Shown piece by piece: positions 54,120 to 64,000 of a stretch of DNA of 64,000 nt (position 1 is the first letter of the stretch; each line of letters begins with the position of its first letter). Made by a program: the position numbers and the translations under genes. The notes under the pieces are model-generated. The model saw only the letters and a program-made list of their open reading frames with translations, ran no database searches and was not told the DNA's origin. The stretch covers positions 1 through 64,000 of the forward strand of contig JAIXSO010000013.1 of NCBI GenBank assembly GCA_027484685.1, written 5' to 3'. The stretch is from Bacteroidota bacterium. GTDB taxonomy: Bacteria > Bacteroidota > Bacteroidia > UKL13-3.

Positions 54120-56828
54120 ATGGACGAGTTGAATAACGACATAAACGAGAATAATGAAAACAATAATGGTACTGAATATCATGTTACTGCGGTAAATGGT
54201 TTGTACCAAGATTGGTTTTTAGATTATGCTAGTTATGTTATTTTAGAGCGTGCTGTACCTGCAATTGAAGATGGTTTAAAACCGGTTCAACGCAGAATAT
54301 TGCACAGCATGAAGGAAATGGATGATGGCCGATTTAATAAAGTGGCCAATATTATTGGGCAAACCATGCAATACCATCCGCATGGTGATGCTGCCATTGG
54401 CGATGCTTTGGTTAATATCGGACAAAAAGATTTATTAATTGAATGCCAAGGTAACTGGGGCGATATTAGAACAGGAGATTCTGCTGCTGCGCCTCGTTAT
54501 ATTGAAGCACGTTTATCAAAATTTGCCTTAGAAGTTGCCTTTAATGGGCAAACCACTTATTGGCAAAGCAGTTATGATGGACGTAAAAAAGAACCAATTA
54601 CATTGCCTATGAAATTTCCTTTGCTTTTAGCACAAGGAGTAGAGGGTATTGCTGTTGGTTTGGCTACCAAAATTTTACCACATAATTTTATTGAGTTAAT
54701 TGAAGCCTCAATTGATTATTTAAAAGGTCGTAAATTTGATTTAGTTCCTGATTTTCCCACCGGTGGTTCTATTGATGTTAGTAATTACAATCAAGGAATG
54801 AAAGGTGGTAAAATACGTTGCAGAGCTAAAATTGAAGAATTAGATAAGAAAACGTTAATTATTAAGGATATTCCTTATGGAATTACCACTACTAGTTTGA
54901 TTGATAGCATTATAAAAGCTAATGATAACAACAAAATCAAAATTAAAAAGGTAATTGATAACACTGCAAAAGATGTTGAAATTGAAATTCAGTTAGCACC
55001 CGGTGTATCGCCAGATATTACCATAGATGCGCTTTACGCTTTTACTGATTGCGAAATTTCAATATCGCCAAACACTTGCGTAATTATTGAAGATAAGCCT
55101 CATTTTATGCCAGTAAATGAGTTGCTTAAAATAAGTACTGAAAAAACCTTAGAACTTTTAAGACGCGAACTTGAAATTAGAAAAGGTGAATTAGAGGAAA
55201 ATTGGCATTATGCCTCTTTAGAAAAAATATTTATTGAAAATAGAATTTATCGTGATATTGAGGAGTGCGAAACTTTTGAAGATGTAATTGATACTATTTG
55301 GCGCGGTATGAATAAGTTTAAAAAGTTATTCATTCGCGATTTGAACGAAGACGATATTTTAAAATTAACTGAAATAAAAATCAAACGTATTTCAAAATAC
55401 GATGGTTTTAAAGCAGACGAATACATAGCTAGAATTCAAGCTGAATTAGAGCAAGTTAAATACGATATAGCTAACCTAAAAGCTTTTGCTGTTAAGTATT
55501 TTGAAGGTTTATTGAAAAAATATTCAAAAGGCCGTGAGCGTAAATCAGAAATAAAAACTTTTGATACCATTGATTCAAAAACGGTAGCTATTGCAAACCA
55601 AAAATTATACATTAACAGAGCTGAAGGCTTTGTGGGTACTGGTTTGAAAAAGGACGAATACATTTGCGATTGTTCTGATTTAGACGATGTAATTGTATTT
55701 AGAAAAGATGGTAAAATGCAGGTAAGTAAAGTTACCGATAAAACATTTTTTGGTAAAGATATTTTGTATGCTTATGTGTTTAAAAAGAACGATGAACGCA
55801 TGACATACAATATGATTTACATTGATGGGAAAACCAAAATTGCTTACGCTAAGCGTTTTAACGTTACTGGTATTACGCGCGACAAAGAATACGATTTAAC
55901 TTTAGGAACACCTAATTCAAAAATATTATACTTTACTGCAAATGCTAATAGCGAAGCTGAAATTGTGGCTGTAACATTAAGTCCTTTAAGCCACGCTCGA
56001 AAGCTAGCTTTTGATTACGATTTTGCTGAACTAGCCATTAAAGGAAGAGGTGTTCAAGGAAATATTGTTTCAAAATATTTGGTTAAATCTATTAAACAAA
56101 AAACCAAAGGAATAAGTACTATTGGAGGACGAAATATTTATTACGATGATGTAATTGGCAGATTAAATAGCGATTCAAGAGGTAAGTTTATTGGCTCTTT
56201 CAGTAACGATGATTTAATTTTAGTAATGTACAAAGATGGAAATTATGAATTAACCAACTTTGAACTTACCAATCATTACGATGCGCCAAATGTATTACAT
56301 ATAAATAAATTTAGACCTGATAAACCTTTAAGTGTGGTTTATTACGAGGCTAAACAAAAAACATATTATGTAAAAAGGTTCTTAATTGAAACTAAAACCA
56401 TTAATTCAAAGTTTCTATTTATAAGTGAAGGCGAAAAGAATACTTGTTTAGTTGCAACCGATTTAAAAGCTCCTGCTATTAATGTTTTAACAGGAAAAAC
56501 TAAAAAAGATGCTACTGAAGAAACCATTAATTTAGCTGAATTTATTGATGTAAAAGGATGGAAAGCCATTGGTAATAAATTAGGTGGAACTGAAATTTTA
56601 AGCATTGAATTAATTCCAGCTGAAGATGAACCCGAAGAGGAAGTAAAAACTGATGATTCGGCCGATGATTTAAATACGCAACCTGAACTTTTTAACGATG
56701 AGTTTATTAAAGAGGAGCAAGAGTTGGTTAAAAAATTATTGGAAGATGATGAAGAAACCGATAAGCCCGAAACACCTAAAGTAAAAAAGAAAATTATAGT
56801 AAAACCCGATCAACCTAAGTTGTTCTAA
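54120..56828 (+). CDS. parC: DNA topoisomerase IV / gyrase subunit A (ParC-like)
   Basis: 902 residues from the ATG at 54120. N-terminal breakage-reunion domain with 'YVILERAVPAIEDGLKPVQRRIL', 'HPHGDAAIGDALVNIGQ' and the catalytic tyrosine Y127 in AAPRYIEARL; a C-terminal pinwheel domain from about 480 and a long acidic/lysine tail (from 835). Cuts and passes DNA with ParE. I see no parE upstream; its usual place is taken by the restriction pair. Whether this is ParC or GyrA is judged from the divergent C-domain without a clear GyrA box. Confidence 0.85.
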   Translation: MDELNNDINENNENNNGTEYHVTAVNGLYQDWFLDYASYVILERAVPAIEDGLKPVQRRILHSMKEMDDGRFNKVANIIGQTMQYHPHGDAAIGDALVNIGQKDLLIECQGNWGDIRTGDSAAAPRYIEARLSKFALEVAFNGQTTYWQSSYDGRKKEPITLPMKFPLLLAQGVEGIAVGLATKILPHNFIELIEASIDYLKGRKFDLVPDFPTGGSIDVSNYNQGMKGGKIRCRAKIEELDKKTLIIKDIPYGITTTSLIDSIIKANDNNKIKIKKVIDNTAKDVEIEIQLAPGVSPDITIDALYAFTDCEISISPNTCVIIEDKPHFMPVNELLKISTEKTLELLRRELEIRKGELEENWHYASLEKIFIENRIYRDIEECETFEDVIDTIWRGMNKFKKLFIRDLNEDDILKLTEIKIKRISKYDGFKADEYIARIQAELEQVKYDIANLKAFAVKYFEGLLKKYSKGRERKSEIKTFDTIDSKTVAIANQKLYINRAEGFVGTGLKKDEYICDCSDLDDVIVFRKDGKMQVSKVTDKTFFGKDILYAYVFKKNDERMTYNMIYIDGKTKIAYAKRFNVTGITRDKEYDLTLGTPNSKILYFTANANSEAEIVAVTLSPLSHARKLAFDYDFAELAIKGRGVQGNIVSKYLVKSIKQKTKGISTIGGRNIYYDDVIGRLNSDSRGKFIGSFSNDDLILVMYKDGNYELTNFELTNHYDAPNVLHINKFRPDKPLSVVYYEAKQKTYYVKRFLIETKTINSKFLFISEGEKNTCLVATDLKAPAINVLTGKTKKDATEETINLAEFIDVKGWKAIGNKLGGTEILSIELIPAEDEPEEEVKTDDSADDLNTQPELFNDEFIKEEQELVKKLLEDDEETDKPETPKVKKKIIVKPDQPKLF

Positions 56829-56840
56829 AACTTTAAACCT

Positions 56841-57533
56841 ATGCATGAAGAAAAACACTTTGAAGGTAGCCAATTAGTAAAAGATATTGTAATTGGTATG
56901 AGCGATGGACTAACAGTTCCTTTTGCTTTAGCAGCTGGATTGAGTGGCGCTGCCATTGTTAGTAATTCAGTTATTGTTACGGCAGGCATTGCCGAAATTG
57001 TGGCTGGAAGCATTGCCATGGGTTTAGGTGGATATTTGGCAGGTAAAACAGAAATAGACCATTATAATAGTGAACTTGCTCGAGAATATTACGAAGTAGA
57101 TCATTATCCTGAGCGCGAAAGGCAAGAAGTAGCCGAAGTTTTTGCTGATTATGGTTTAAGCATGGAGCATCAAAATATAATTGTAGATGATATAGCTAAA
57201 GATAAAGATCGTTGGGTTGATTTTATGATGAAGTTTGAGTTAGGGTTAGAAAAACCAAACATCAATGCAGCTAGAAATAGTGCGGCAGCAATTGGTTTTG
57301 CTTATATTGTTGGTGGAATTATACCACTTTCGGCTTACTTCCCCATTTTTGGATTAAGTACTCAAATAGCATTGTTTTATAGTTGCTTGATCACTGCTAT
57401 TAGTTTATTTGTATTTGGTTATTTTAAAACTAAAATTATTGGTCAACCGCCAATAAAAGGTGCTTTTAAAGTATTAGGAATTGGTGCAGCTGCGGCAGCA
57501 AGTGCTTATTTTATAGCTAATTTAATTGTTTAG
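56841..57533 (+). CDS. VIT1/CCC1-family metal transporter
   Basis: 230 residues with the family signature 'VIGMSDGLTVPFALAAGLSGAAIVSN', 'IAGSIAMGLGGYLAGKTE' and a cytosolic 'EVAEVFADYGLS' stretch between helices, then three further helices. Members move Fe2+ or Mn2+ out of the cytosol. Starts 12 bases after parC. Confidence 0.9.
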   Translation: MHEEKHFEGSQLVKDIVIGMSDGLTVPFALAAGLSGAAIVSNSVIVTAGIAEIVAGSIAMGLGGYLAGKTEIDHYNSELAREYYEVDHYPERERQEVAEVFADYGLSMEHQNIIVDDIAKDKDRWVDFMMKFELGLEKPNINAARNSAAAIGFAYIVGGIIPLSAYFPIFGLSTQIALFYSCLITAISLFVFGYFKTKIIGQPPIKGAFKVLGIGAAAAASAYFIANLIV

Positions 57534-57535
57534 TT

Positions 57536-58012
57536 ATGAGAATATTAACTGTAGTTTTGTTTTTACTTTGTAGTAAAATAGTTTTTGCACAGCAAGTAGC
57601 CATTGGAACTATTAATAGTGAAGATAAAATTGAATTTTCGGAAAAGGGAAAAAGGGCCATTAAAATAGCTTATTTACGCTCGTTTACCGATGGAAGAAAA
57701 TTTGATACTGCCTTTATTGAAAAGCTAGGACAAGTAAAATACTTGGTTATTTTAGGCTCAAAGAGCAATATTAAAAGTAGGTCTGCAGTAAGTATTTTAA
57801 TAATAAATAATACAGTAAATATTGCTACCAATACCGAAATGAAAACATGCAGTAATGGTGCTTGTAATGATTGCCAATTTTTTATAGAAAACAGCAAAGT
57901 AGTTGCTTGTAAGTGTAACGATAATGGTTCAATTAGCAATAACTGTTCTTTTAGAAACAACGATGGCGCATTTTTTTACAGCGTAGTTTCAAAAATTTTA
58001 GCCGAAAAATAA
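57536..58012 (+). CDS. Secreted hypothetical protein
   Basis: 158 residues with a signal peptide (1-19, VFAQQ). Contains seven cysteines in the second half (TCSNGACNDCQFF, VACKCND, NNCSF), unusual for this window, which suggests disulphides or metal binding. No known family recognised. Two bases after the transporter gene, so probably co-transcribed. Confidence 0.65.
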   Translation: MRILTVVLFLLCSKIVFAQQVAIGTINSEDKIEFSEKGKRAIKIAYLRSFTDGRKFDTAFIEKLGQVKYLVILGSKSNIKSRSAVSILIINNTVNIATNTEMKTCSNGACNDCQFFIENSKVVACKCNDNGSISNNCSFRNNDGAFFYSVVSKILAEK

Positions 58013-58021
58013 TACACTACT

Positions 58022-58450
58022 TTGAGCAGAATTAAACTTGATTTACCAACTGAATTTAATTTTTCTACCCAAATTAAGTTACGTGTTACCGATTTAAATT
58101 ACGGTAACCATTTAAGTAACGATGTTTATTTGGCTTTTTTGCACGAAGCCAGAATGCAGTTTTTTGCTAGCATGGGTTACTCTGAAATGAATTTGGCTGG
58201 TTGCTCAGTTATTATGGGCGATTCGGCCATAGTTTACAAGGCTGAATGTTTTTATGGTGATGAATTATTAATAGAAGTTACAGCCGCTGATTTTGGTAAA
58301 CGTAGTTTTGATTTATACTACAGGTTGACAAAAGTAAATACCAATATTTTAGTAGCCGAGGCCAAAACAGGCATGGTTTGTTTTGATTATAACGAACACA
58401 AAACAGTAAATATTCCGCAAGCATTTTTAGACCATTTTACAATAAAGTAA
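58022..58450 (+). CDS. Hotdog-fold acyl-CoA thioesterase (4HBT)
   Basis: 142 residues, hotdog fold with 'LRVTDLNYGNHLSNDVYLAFLHEARMQFF', the acyl-CoA thioesterase pattern with D at the start of the loop. Start is TTG. Substrate not predictable. Confidence 0.85.
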   Translation: MSRIKLDLPTEFNFSTQIKLRVTDLNYGNHLSNDVYLAFLHEARMQFFASMGYSEMNLAGCSVIMGDSAIVYKAECFYGDELLIEVTAADFGKRSFDLYYRLTKVNTNILVAEAKTGMVCFDYNEHKTVNIPQAFLDHFTIK

Positions 58451-58453
58451 ACA

Positions 58454-61400
58454 CTAATTTGTGGTTCTTTTTTTAAATAATTCTTTTATTCCATCAAACT
58501 CTTTACGGTAGTATAAACCTAGTCCTTGGGTGGTAATATTTCTATTAAAAATGGGGTCAGTTGTAAAGCGATTAAATGCCCTTGCTTTAAAGTTTCCATT
58601 AAGTGAAATATTATATTGAGCTAAAATATTATTCTGCGAATTATCCGTAGCAAAACTGCCTTTTACTTCTAATTTATTATTAAAAAACTTTTGACCAGCC
58701 GTTATAATAACACTTCTATTTTTAGTTGGGTCAATTGTGTTTTGTAAATCAAAGTTCAAATCAAAATTGGGAATGTATTTGTTTACAATATTAGTTACTT
58801 GAGCTGAAGCAATTTCAGAAAGCGTGTTTACACCAATATTACTATTAACTCCACCAGCCAAATTATTACTATTATTTAGCGAAATAAATCTATTGAATAC
58901 TATAAAACTGATAATTTGTTGAGTCATGCTTTCTGGATCTTTGCGTAAGTTATTTACCGCTAAGTTTAAGTCAGAAATACCACTGCTATTCATCGAATTA
59001 TCAATATCAGGGAAATTTAAATCAAACGCATATTGTGGTTGTAATAATGAACCTTTTATATTCATTATAGCTTCTACATTGGTTTTAGGGTTACTATTGG
59101 TAGTGGTTCCATTATTATTTTGACTAGTGGCATTATTGCCTGTTAATTCGCTTGTCGTAGTCATACTTCTGTACACACCAGTTATATTTAATTGTGCATT
59201 CAACGGATCACCACTCCAATTGATGGTACTTTTGCGCAAAATAAACTTTTTAGAAACCAAGTTAAGAGCTGTAAACACATAGTCACCTTCATTTACATTG
59301 TACTCACCATACATATTAAATGCGCCTTGTCGTGTAAGTTCTAATTTTATGTCTCCCAAACCGGTTGCCCTAATTTTATCATCAGTTTGCTCGTTCAGTA
59401 AAATAGCTACTTCAGCATTTGGTCTTGTTTTTATCAAGCAATTTATTGAAAATCCACTTAAATTTTCTTGTCTAGTAATTAAAAGCTTTTTAGTAGTATC
59501 TGAGGAGTTAAAATGCATCAGAGTTTCGTCTTCGCCATCGCTCACACCAAAAGGAGTAATGGTAACTTTAGTGCCTTTTTCGGTAGTAGCTTCAATGTTG
59601 AGTGCAATATCATTTAAAGGCCCTTTAATTGACATATTTCCACTTCCAAATGCTTGTCCATGGTAAAGCGAATTATCTTTACTAGTGGTATTTAAAACCA
59701 TTAAGTTTTTAAATTCTTTTATGTCAATATCAAAATCAAATTTATTAAAATTATTATGGTTAATGTTACCATTTACTTTGGCTATATTGTTATTTACATC
59801 CATCAATTCAAATGGAACAAACTCTATGATGTTTTTGTTAAAATGAATGGTATTTGTACAATGGTAAGTAGTTTGTAAATAGTTAATTTTAGTATGTAAA
59901 TTATTTACCTGTAAAACACCATCAATATCTGGTTTATCTAATGTTCCACTCACTAATGCTTTTAAACTTAGTTTACCTTTATAAATAGTTATATAATCTT
60001 TTCCAAACGATTGAAATGCACTTGCATCAGCTTCACTAAAGCTTACATTGGCATCAATTACATTGGTATTAACTAACCAATAACCACTAGCTACAAAATT
60101 ATTTAATTTACCATTTAAGGCAGTTGCATCAAACGAAAGGCGATTATTTTTATTATCAAAATTGCTTATCAATTCAATATCTCCAATGGTATCGTTATCC
60201 AATTTTAAATTATTTATCAAGATATTTCCATTTAAAATATTCTTATCTTGATACGATTGATAAGAAATATTGCCATTACTTTTACCCTCAATATTGATGT
60301 ATAAATTAGGGTAAAGTAAATTGATATTATTTAACTCAAAATCAGTTAATGAAACCAAAAGATTTTTTTTGTTACTATTCTGGTTAAACTGTCCATTAAT
60401 TGCTATCAATTGATTGCCGCTGCTTAATGAAACTTGCTCTATTTTAATCAAAGAGTCGTATAAATTTATTTCTCCATCAGGATTCACTTTCCAATTTGAT
60501 TGACTATAAACAATATTTGATTCGTTAAATTTAAACTGAACTTGTTTAGGTAAAAAATTTACTGCACTAGCTAAGTTAGCATAAATTAAACTTGATGTGT
60601 CTTGAACAATAACTTGTAGTAACGCTTTATTATTTGCGCCACTAGCTTTCAATGCAAATTCCTTCATTAAAATGGTATCGTTTTGTGCAAACTTGGATAC
60701 ACCAAATAAAAATTGAGCTGAATTATTGGGTTTAATTTCAGTTTTAAGCGTTAAATCATTTAATAGATAATTTTTGTATCTAAATGTTTCAACATAGCCA
60801 AGCACCTCGGCTTTATCTTTATAATTATTTAAATTACCTTTTAACTCAAGCTGTTCAATATCTAATTCTGGAAAAAACAATACATTGAGCTTTTGAGTGT
60901 TATCCAAAGCTAAATCAAAGCTAAAGTTTTGTTTGGTTATTTCTTCATTTTTATATGGCGATAAATAGTTAGGAACTACTTTACAAAGCATGTTGTTAAA
61001 GCATTTGTAAAGATTTAAAAAATTGTATTCTCCATTAATAGTAGCATTTAAAAAATCGCTTTTTAGTACTAAATTTCGGTTTTCAGTTCCAGCATTACTT
61101 GATTTTACTTTAATTTGATTGATGGTATAATCTACATGATTAAATTCTAAATTGGTGTTACTAATATTAAGTTCACCATTATTTCTATCAATATCTTTTA
61201 CAGCAAAATCTCCATTAATTTTAGTAGTTAAAATAATGTCTTTGTCGTATAAATTAAGTGTTTTTAAATGAGCTTGATTTATATTGGTTTCAAATAAAAA
61301 CTCAGGAATTTTTTTATTTAAGTCTGCTTTACCAACCAAGCTTAGCGAAATATTTTCATCATCAATTTCTAGTTTTCCGTTAAAATACTTTCGGTCAAAA

Positions 61401-62842
61401 TCACCTATAATACTTATGTTTTTATAGTTATATTTATTGTACGTAAAATTCTGAATAAGTGTTTTGGTATTGGCTTTCAATGTTTTTAGGTCAAATCCTT
61501 TACCATTTAATTCACTTGTTAAACTAACCATTCCAAACTGTTTGGTATCATTTAATAATGCACCTAAATTAAACTCAGTTAAGTTTAAGTTTCCTGAATA
61601 AATTGATTGCAAAGCATCATCTGTAAGTTTCATGTTTAAATCGGAACTTATATTTCCAAAAGGAGTTTCTAAATTTCCATAAGCCACAAAATCGTTGTAA
61701 AAACCAGTATAACTTCCTTTAAACTTTAATAATCCAAAGCGCTCCAATTCGGCTGGTAATACCATTCCTGCCAATTTATCTAACTCTTTTTTAGTTGAAG
61801 TGGCGTAATCAGCTTTAATTTCAAAAAACGTTTGGTCAATATCGGGTAAGCCACTTAAACTAGCACTGCCATTAAATTCAGTATTATTTGCATAACGTAA
61901 ATGGCCATTTTTCATACTTAAGTTGTCAATGGTTCCTTTAATTTTAGCCGTTATGGTGGCATCATAATTATATTGATTTAAAAGTGGAGCAAAAAAAGCA
62001 ATATCTGAAATATGAACATAACTTTGTTTTAAATTAGCCTCTAGTTTTACATTGCTAATAAAGTTATTTGCCATGCTATCGTAATTAGCATAACGCATAC
62101 AAGCATAATCCTTAATTTTACTTTTGTTTAGCTGTAAATCAAGGTTGGCAAACTCCATGGTAGTAGGCGAAATGATAGTTTTGCAAGCCATTTTTTTTAT
62201 TTGCAAACCACCTTTTTCCATTCCACTTAAATTTTGTAAAAAAAAATGAAGCGAGTCTTCAATAATTTTAAAATGCGATGCTTTTATGTCAATATTGTAA
62301 AAATCTTCATCAAAAGGATTAAACCCTGGTTGATCCCATTTTGCGGTATAATCAATCATTTTGAATCGACAGTTTTTTCCATTTACCTCATCAAAAATGA
62401 GTTTAAATTTTTGAGCGTTGGGGTCAGGCGGCATGGTATCATTTGGATCTAAAATATTGAATAAAACATCAATATTAAAAGTTTTATCGGGGTAAGTAAT
62501 TATTTTACACATACCTCCATTAATATTTACTTTGGAAAGTGTAAACTTACTTGAGTCAAGTTCAACTCCACCTAAATCAAACTGTAAGTTTTTTACAAAA
62601 AATAAAGTGTCCTTTTTTTGATCGCCCCAATAAATATTATCCAAACTAAAAGTTGTCCAACCATCGTAATTAAATCTACCGATAGAAATTTCGCATTTAA
62701 AGGCTTTACTTAAGTAGTTATCAGCTTTTTGGATTATAAAATTTTGAAAAGTTCCACTGTTAAAAATAAGGTAGCCCAATAGCAATAGGGAAAAGAAAAT
62801 TCCTATAAATGTGTACGATATTTTAATTAATAGCTTTTTCAA
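58454..62842 (-). CDS. TamB-like translocation and assembly module protein
   Basis: 1462 residues. One N-terminal membrane anchor (about 8-28), then a very long stretch of repeated beta-strands (the lipid-transport groove of the AsmA/TamB group) and a C-terminal DUF490/TamB domain ('GDIKLELTRQGAFNMYGEYNVNEGDYVFTALNLVSKKFILRKSTINWSGDPLNAQLNI', 'INVVNKYIPNFDLNF'-like end). Thought to bridge inner and outer membrane for lipid or outer-membrane protein transport. Start TTG, opposite to tsaD. Confidence 0.9.
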   Translation of the reverse strand: MKKLLIKISYTFIGIFFSLLLLGYLIFNSGTFQNFIIQKADNYLSKAFKCEISIGRFNYDGWTTFSLDNIYWGDQKKDTLFFVKNLQFDLGGVELDSSKFTLSKVNINGGMCKIITYPDKTFNIDVLFNILDPNDTMPPDPNAQKFKLIFDEVNGKNCRFKMIDYTAKWDQPGFNPFDEDFYNIDIKASHFKIIEDSLHFFLQNLSGMEKGGLQIKKMACKTIISPTTMEFANLDLQLNKSKIKDYACMRYANYDSMANNFISNVKLEANLKQSYVHISDIAFFAPLLNQYNYDATITAKIKGTIDNLSMKNGHLRYANNTEFNGSASLSGLPDIDQTFFEIKADYATSTKKELDKLAGMVLPAELERFGLLKFKGSYTGFYNDFVAYGNLETPFGNISSDLNMKLTDDALQSIYSGNLNLTEFNLGALLNDTKQFGMVSLTSELNGKGFDLKTLKANTKTLIQNFTYNKYNYKNISIIGDFDRKYFNGKLEIDDENISLSLVGKADLNKKIPEFLFETNINQAHLKTLNLYDKDIILTTKINGDFAVKDIDRNNGELNISNTNLEFNHVDYTINQIKVKSSNAGTENRNLVLKSDFLNATINGEYNFLNLYKCFNNMLCKVVPNYLSPYKNEEITKQNFSFDLALDNTQKLNVLFFPELDIEQLELKGNLNNYKDKAEVLGYVETFRYKNYLLNDLTLKTEIKPNNSAQFLFGVSKFAQNDTILMKEFALKASGANNKALLQVIVQDTSSLIYANLASAVNFLPKQVQFKFNESNIVYSQSNWKVNPDGEINLYDSLIKIEQVSLSSGNQLIAINGQFNQNSNKKNLLVSLTDFELNNINLLYPNLYINIEGKSNGNISYQSYQDKNILNGNILINNLKLDNDTIGDIELISNFDNKNNRLSFDATALNGKLNNFVASGYWLVNTNVIDANVSFSEADASAFQSFGKDYITIYKGKLSLKALVSGTLDKPDIDGVLQVNNLHTKINYLQTTYHCTNTIHFNKNIIEFVPFELMDVNNNIAKVNGNINHNNFNKFDFDIDIKEFKNLMVLNTTSKDNSLYHGQAFGSGNMSIKGPLNDIALNIEATTEKGTKVTITPFGVSDGEDETLMHFNSSDTTKKLLITRQENLSGFSINCLIKTRPNAEVAILLNEQTDDKIRATGLGDIKLELTRQGAFNMYGEYNVNEGDYVFTALNLVSKKFILRKSTINWSGDPLNAQLNITGVYRSMTTTSELTGNNATSQNNNGTTTNSNPKTNVEAIMNIKGSLLQPQYAFDLNFPDIDNSMNSSGISDLNLAVNNLRKDPESMTQQIISFIVFNRFISLNNSNNLAGGVNSNIGVNTLSEIASAQVTNIVNKYIPNFDLNFDLQNTIDPTKNRSVIITAGQKFFNNKLEVKGSFATDNSQNNILAQYNISLNGNFKARAFNRFTTDPIFNRNITTQGLGLYYRKEFDGIKELFKKRTTN

Positions 62843-62914
62843 TGTAGTTTTGTCAAATATATAATAATTTATTTAAAGAGAATAAATTACCCTTATCAAA
62901 ATTTGAACCATAAA

Positions 62915-63916
62915 ATGTCATTAACCAATATTACTATACTTGCCATCGAATCAAGCTGCGATGATACTGCTGTTTCTATCATAAAAAATGGAAAAATATT
63001 AAGCAATGTAGTTGCAGGGCAAAAAGTGCATGAACAATATGGAGGTGTGGTTCCAGAATTGGCTAGCAGAGCGCATCAAGCAAATATAGTTCCGGTATTA
63101 GATGTAGCCATAAAACAAGCTAATATTCAATTATCTGAATTGCTTGCCATAGCATTTACTCAAAACCCAGGTTTAATTGGTTCGTTAATGGTTGGTTGCA
63201 GTTTTGCAAAATCGTTGGCACAAACTTTAAATATTCCGCTTATAGCTGTTAACCACATGCAGGCACATGTTCTAGCTCATTTTATTGATGAACCCAAACC
63301 TACCTTTCCTTTTTTATGCTTAACCGTAAGTGGTGGTCACACACAGATAGCTGTTTTTAAAAACTATTTTGAAAGTGAAATCATAGGAAAAACCATTGAT
63401 GATGCAGCAGGTGAGGCTTTTGATAAAGCGGCTAAAATGCTAAGCCTTCCTTATCCAGGTGGGCCTTTAATTGATAAATATGCCCAACAAGGAAAAGTGG
63501 TTTATGAATTTGCAAAACCCAATATTCCAGAACTTGACTACAGTTTTAGCGGTTTAAAAACTTCGTTTTTGTATTTCTTAAAAAATGAAATGGCTAAAAA
63601 CGAAAATTTTATTAATGAGAATAGAGATAATTTGTGTGCTTCTATACAATATAGTATTGTTACTCATCTGATGAAAAAATTGGTTTTAGCTAGTAAGAAA
63701 ACAGGAATAAAAAATATTGCTTTAGCAGGTGGAGTTTCAGCAAATAGCGGATTACGCAAGGCCATAGAAGATGCTGGAAAAAAATACCAATGGAAAACCT
63801 TTATTCCTGCTTTTGAGTATTGTACCGATAATGCTGCCATGATTGCCATGACTGCCCATTACAAATACTTAAATAATGAATTTGTAAACTTAGAAACTGC
63901 ACCAAGTGCAAGGTGA
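62915..63916 (+). CDS. tsaD: tRNA N6-threonylcarbamoyladenosine synthase catalytic subunit
   Basis: 333 residues from the ATG at 62915 (a TTG twelve bases earlier is possible). Kae1/TsaD family: 'ILAIESSCDDTAVSI', metal ligands H114 and H118 (NHMQAHVLAH), 'SGGHTQIAVF', 'GEAFDKAAKMLSLPYPGGP' and 'GGVSANSGLR'. Puts the t6A modification on ANN-reading tRNAs. Divergent from tamB. Confidence 0.96.
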   Translation: MSLTNITILAIESSCDDTAVSIIKNGKILSNVVAGQKVHEQYGGVVPELASRAHQANIVPVLDVAIKQANIQLSELLAIAFTQNPGLIGSLMVGCSFAKSLAQTLNIPLIAVNHMQAHVLAHFIDEPKPTFPFLCLTVSGGHTQIAVFKNYFESEIIGKTIDDAAGEAFDKAAKMLSLPYPGGPLIDKYAQQGKVVYEFAKPNIPELDYSFSGLKTSFLYFLKNEMAKNENFINENRDNLCASIQYSIVTHLMKKLVLASKKTGIKNIALAGGVSANSGLRKAIEDAGKKYQWKTFIPAFEYCTDNAAMIAMTAHYKYLNNEFVNLETAPSAR

Positions 63917-63918
63917 TA

Positions 63919-63943
63919 AAAACAAGTTAAAACTTGTTTTTTT
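63919..63943 (+). terminator. Terminator after tsaD
   Basis: AAAACAAGTT and AACTTGTTTT pair around AA, followed by T residues, 3 bases behind the stop codon. Confidence 0.88.
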
Positions 63944-64000
63944 ACAAATCTCTTACAAAAAATTTGTTTTTTTAATTTGCTTTTATATTTTGCATTTATA

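Overview
The window reads as a chromosomal segment of an A+T-rich, aquatic-type member of the Bacteroidota. Signs are a type IX secretion cargo gene with a CHU_C-like sorting domain next to a PorP/SprF homologue and an OmpA-family protein, an S46 dipeptidyl-peptidase, a proteorhodopsin, DUF4920 and DivIC genes, and an almost complete lack of Shine-Dalgarno sites except in front of rpsU, which is a known peculiarity of this phylum. I see no rRNA or tRNA genes and no CRISPR array.

Layout. 1-4020 (+): 3' end of a T9SS type B cargo/adhesin, a PorP/SprF protein and an OmpA/PD40 protein. 4070-8480: a retinal phototrophy cassette on the minus strand (proteorhodopsin, then one gene fusing lycopene beta-cyclase to a Brp/Blh beta-carotene dioxygenase), bracketed on both sides by the same family of directly repeated intergenic elements. 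8517-16369 (-): a type I restriction-modification operon in the order hsdR, a REP-type tyrosine transposase (RAYT), an hsdM-hsdS fusion, two unknown genes and a UDG-like gene; the RAYT reading frame carries an in-frame tandem array of 12 palindromes. 16749-23081 (+): envelope/stress cluster (DUF1003, CsbD, lipoprotein, lmo0937-type, YtxH, holin-like, outer-membrane barrel, PPK2). 23496-31063 (+): NnrD, nitroreductase, Dps, Mla-type lipid transporter (MlaE, F, D), S46 peptidase, DUF4920 lipoprotein. 31332-37190 (+): a 1952-residue CheB-CheR-multiPAS histidine kinase. 37414-43636 (+): MarR regulator with a visible operator, then an RND efflux pump with its TolC partner. 43775-51874 (+): recN, O-antigen ligase, carA, eno, divIC, rpsU, a Thr/Ser-linker lipoprotein, a LysM lytic transglycosylase. 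52040-54023 (+): a type II restriction-modification pair. 54120-63916: parC-like topoisomerase, VIT1-family transporter, small secreted protein, thioesterase, then tamB (-) and tsaD (+).

How the parts work together. The rhodopsin has the residues of an outward proton pump (D80, T84, E91, K223), a green-type tuning residue (M88), and a glycine (G135) where carotenoid-antenna rhodopsins have their side opening. The neighbouring fused enzyme would turn lycopene into beta-carotene and cleave it to retinal in a single polypeptide, so two genes cover the last pigment steps and the opsin. A terminator hairpin between them suggests opsin is made in excess over enzyme. The RAYT is translationally coupled between hsdR and hsdMS, and its coding sequence is invaded by palindromes of the kind RAYTs act on; this and the CrtY-Blh fusion are the two most unusual items in the window.
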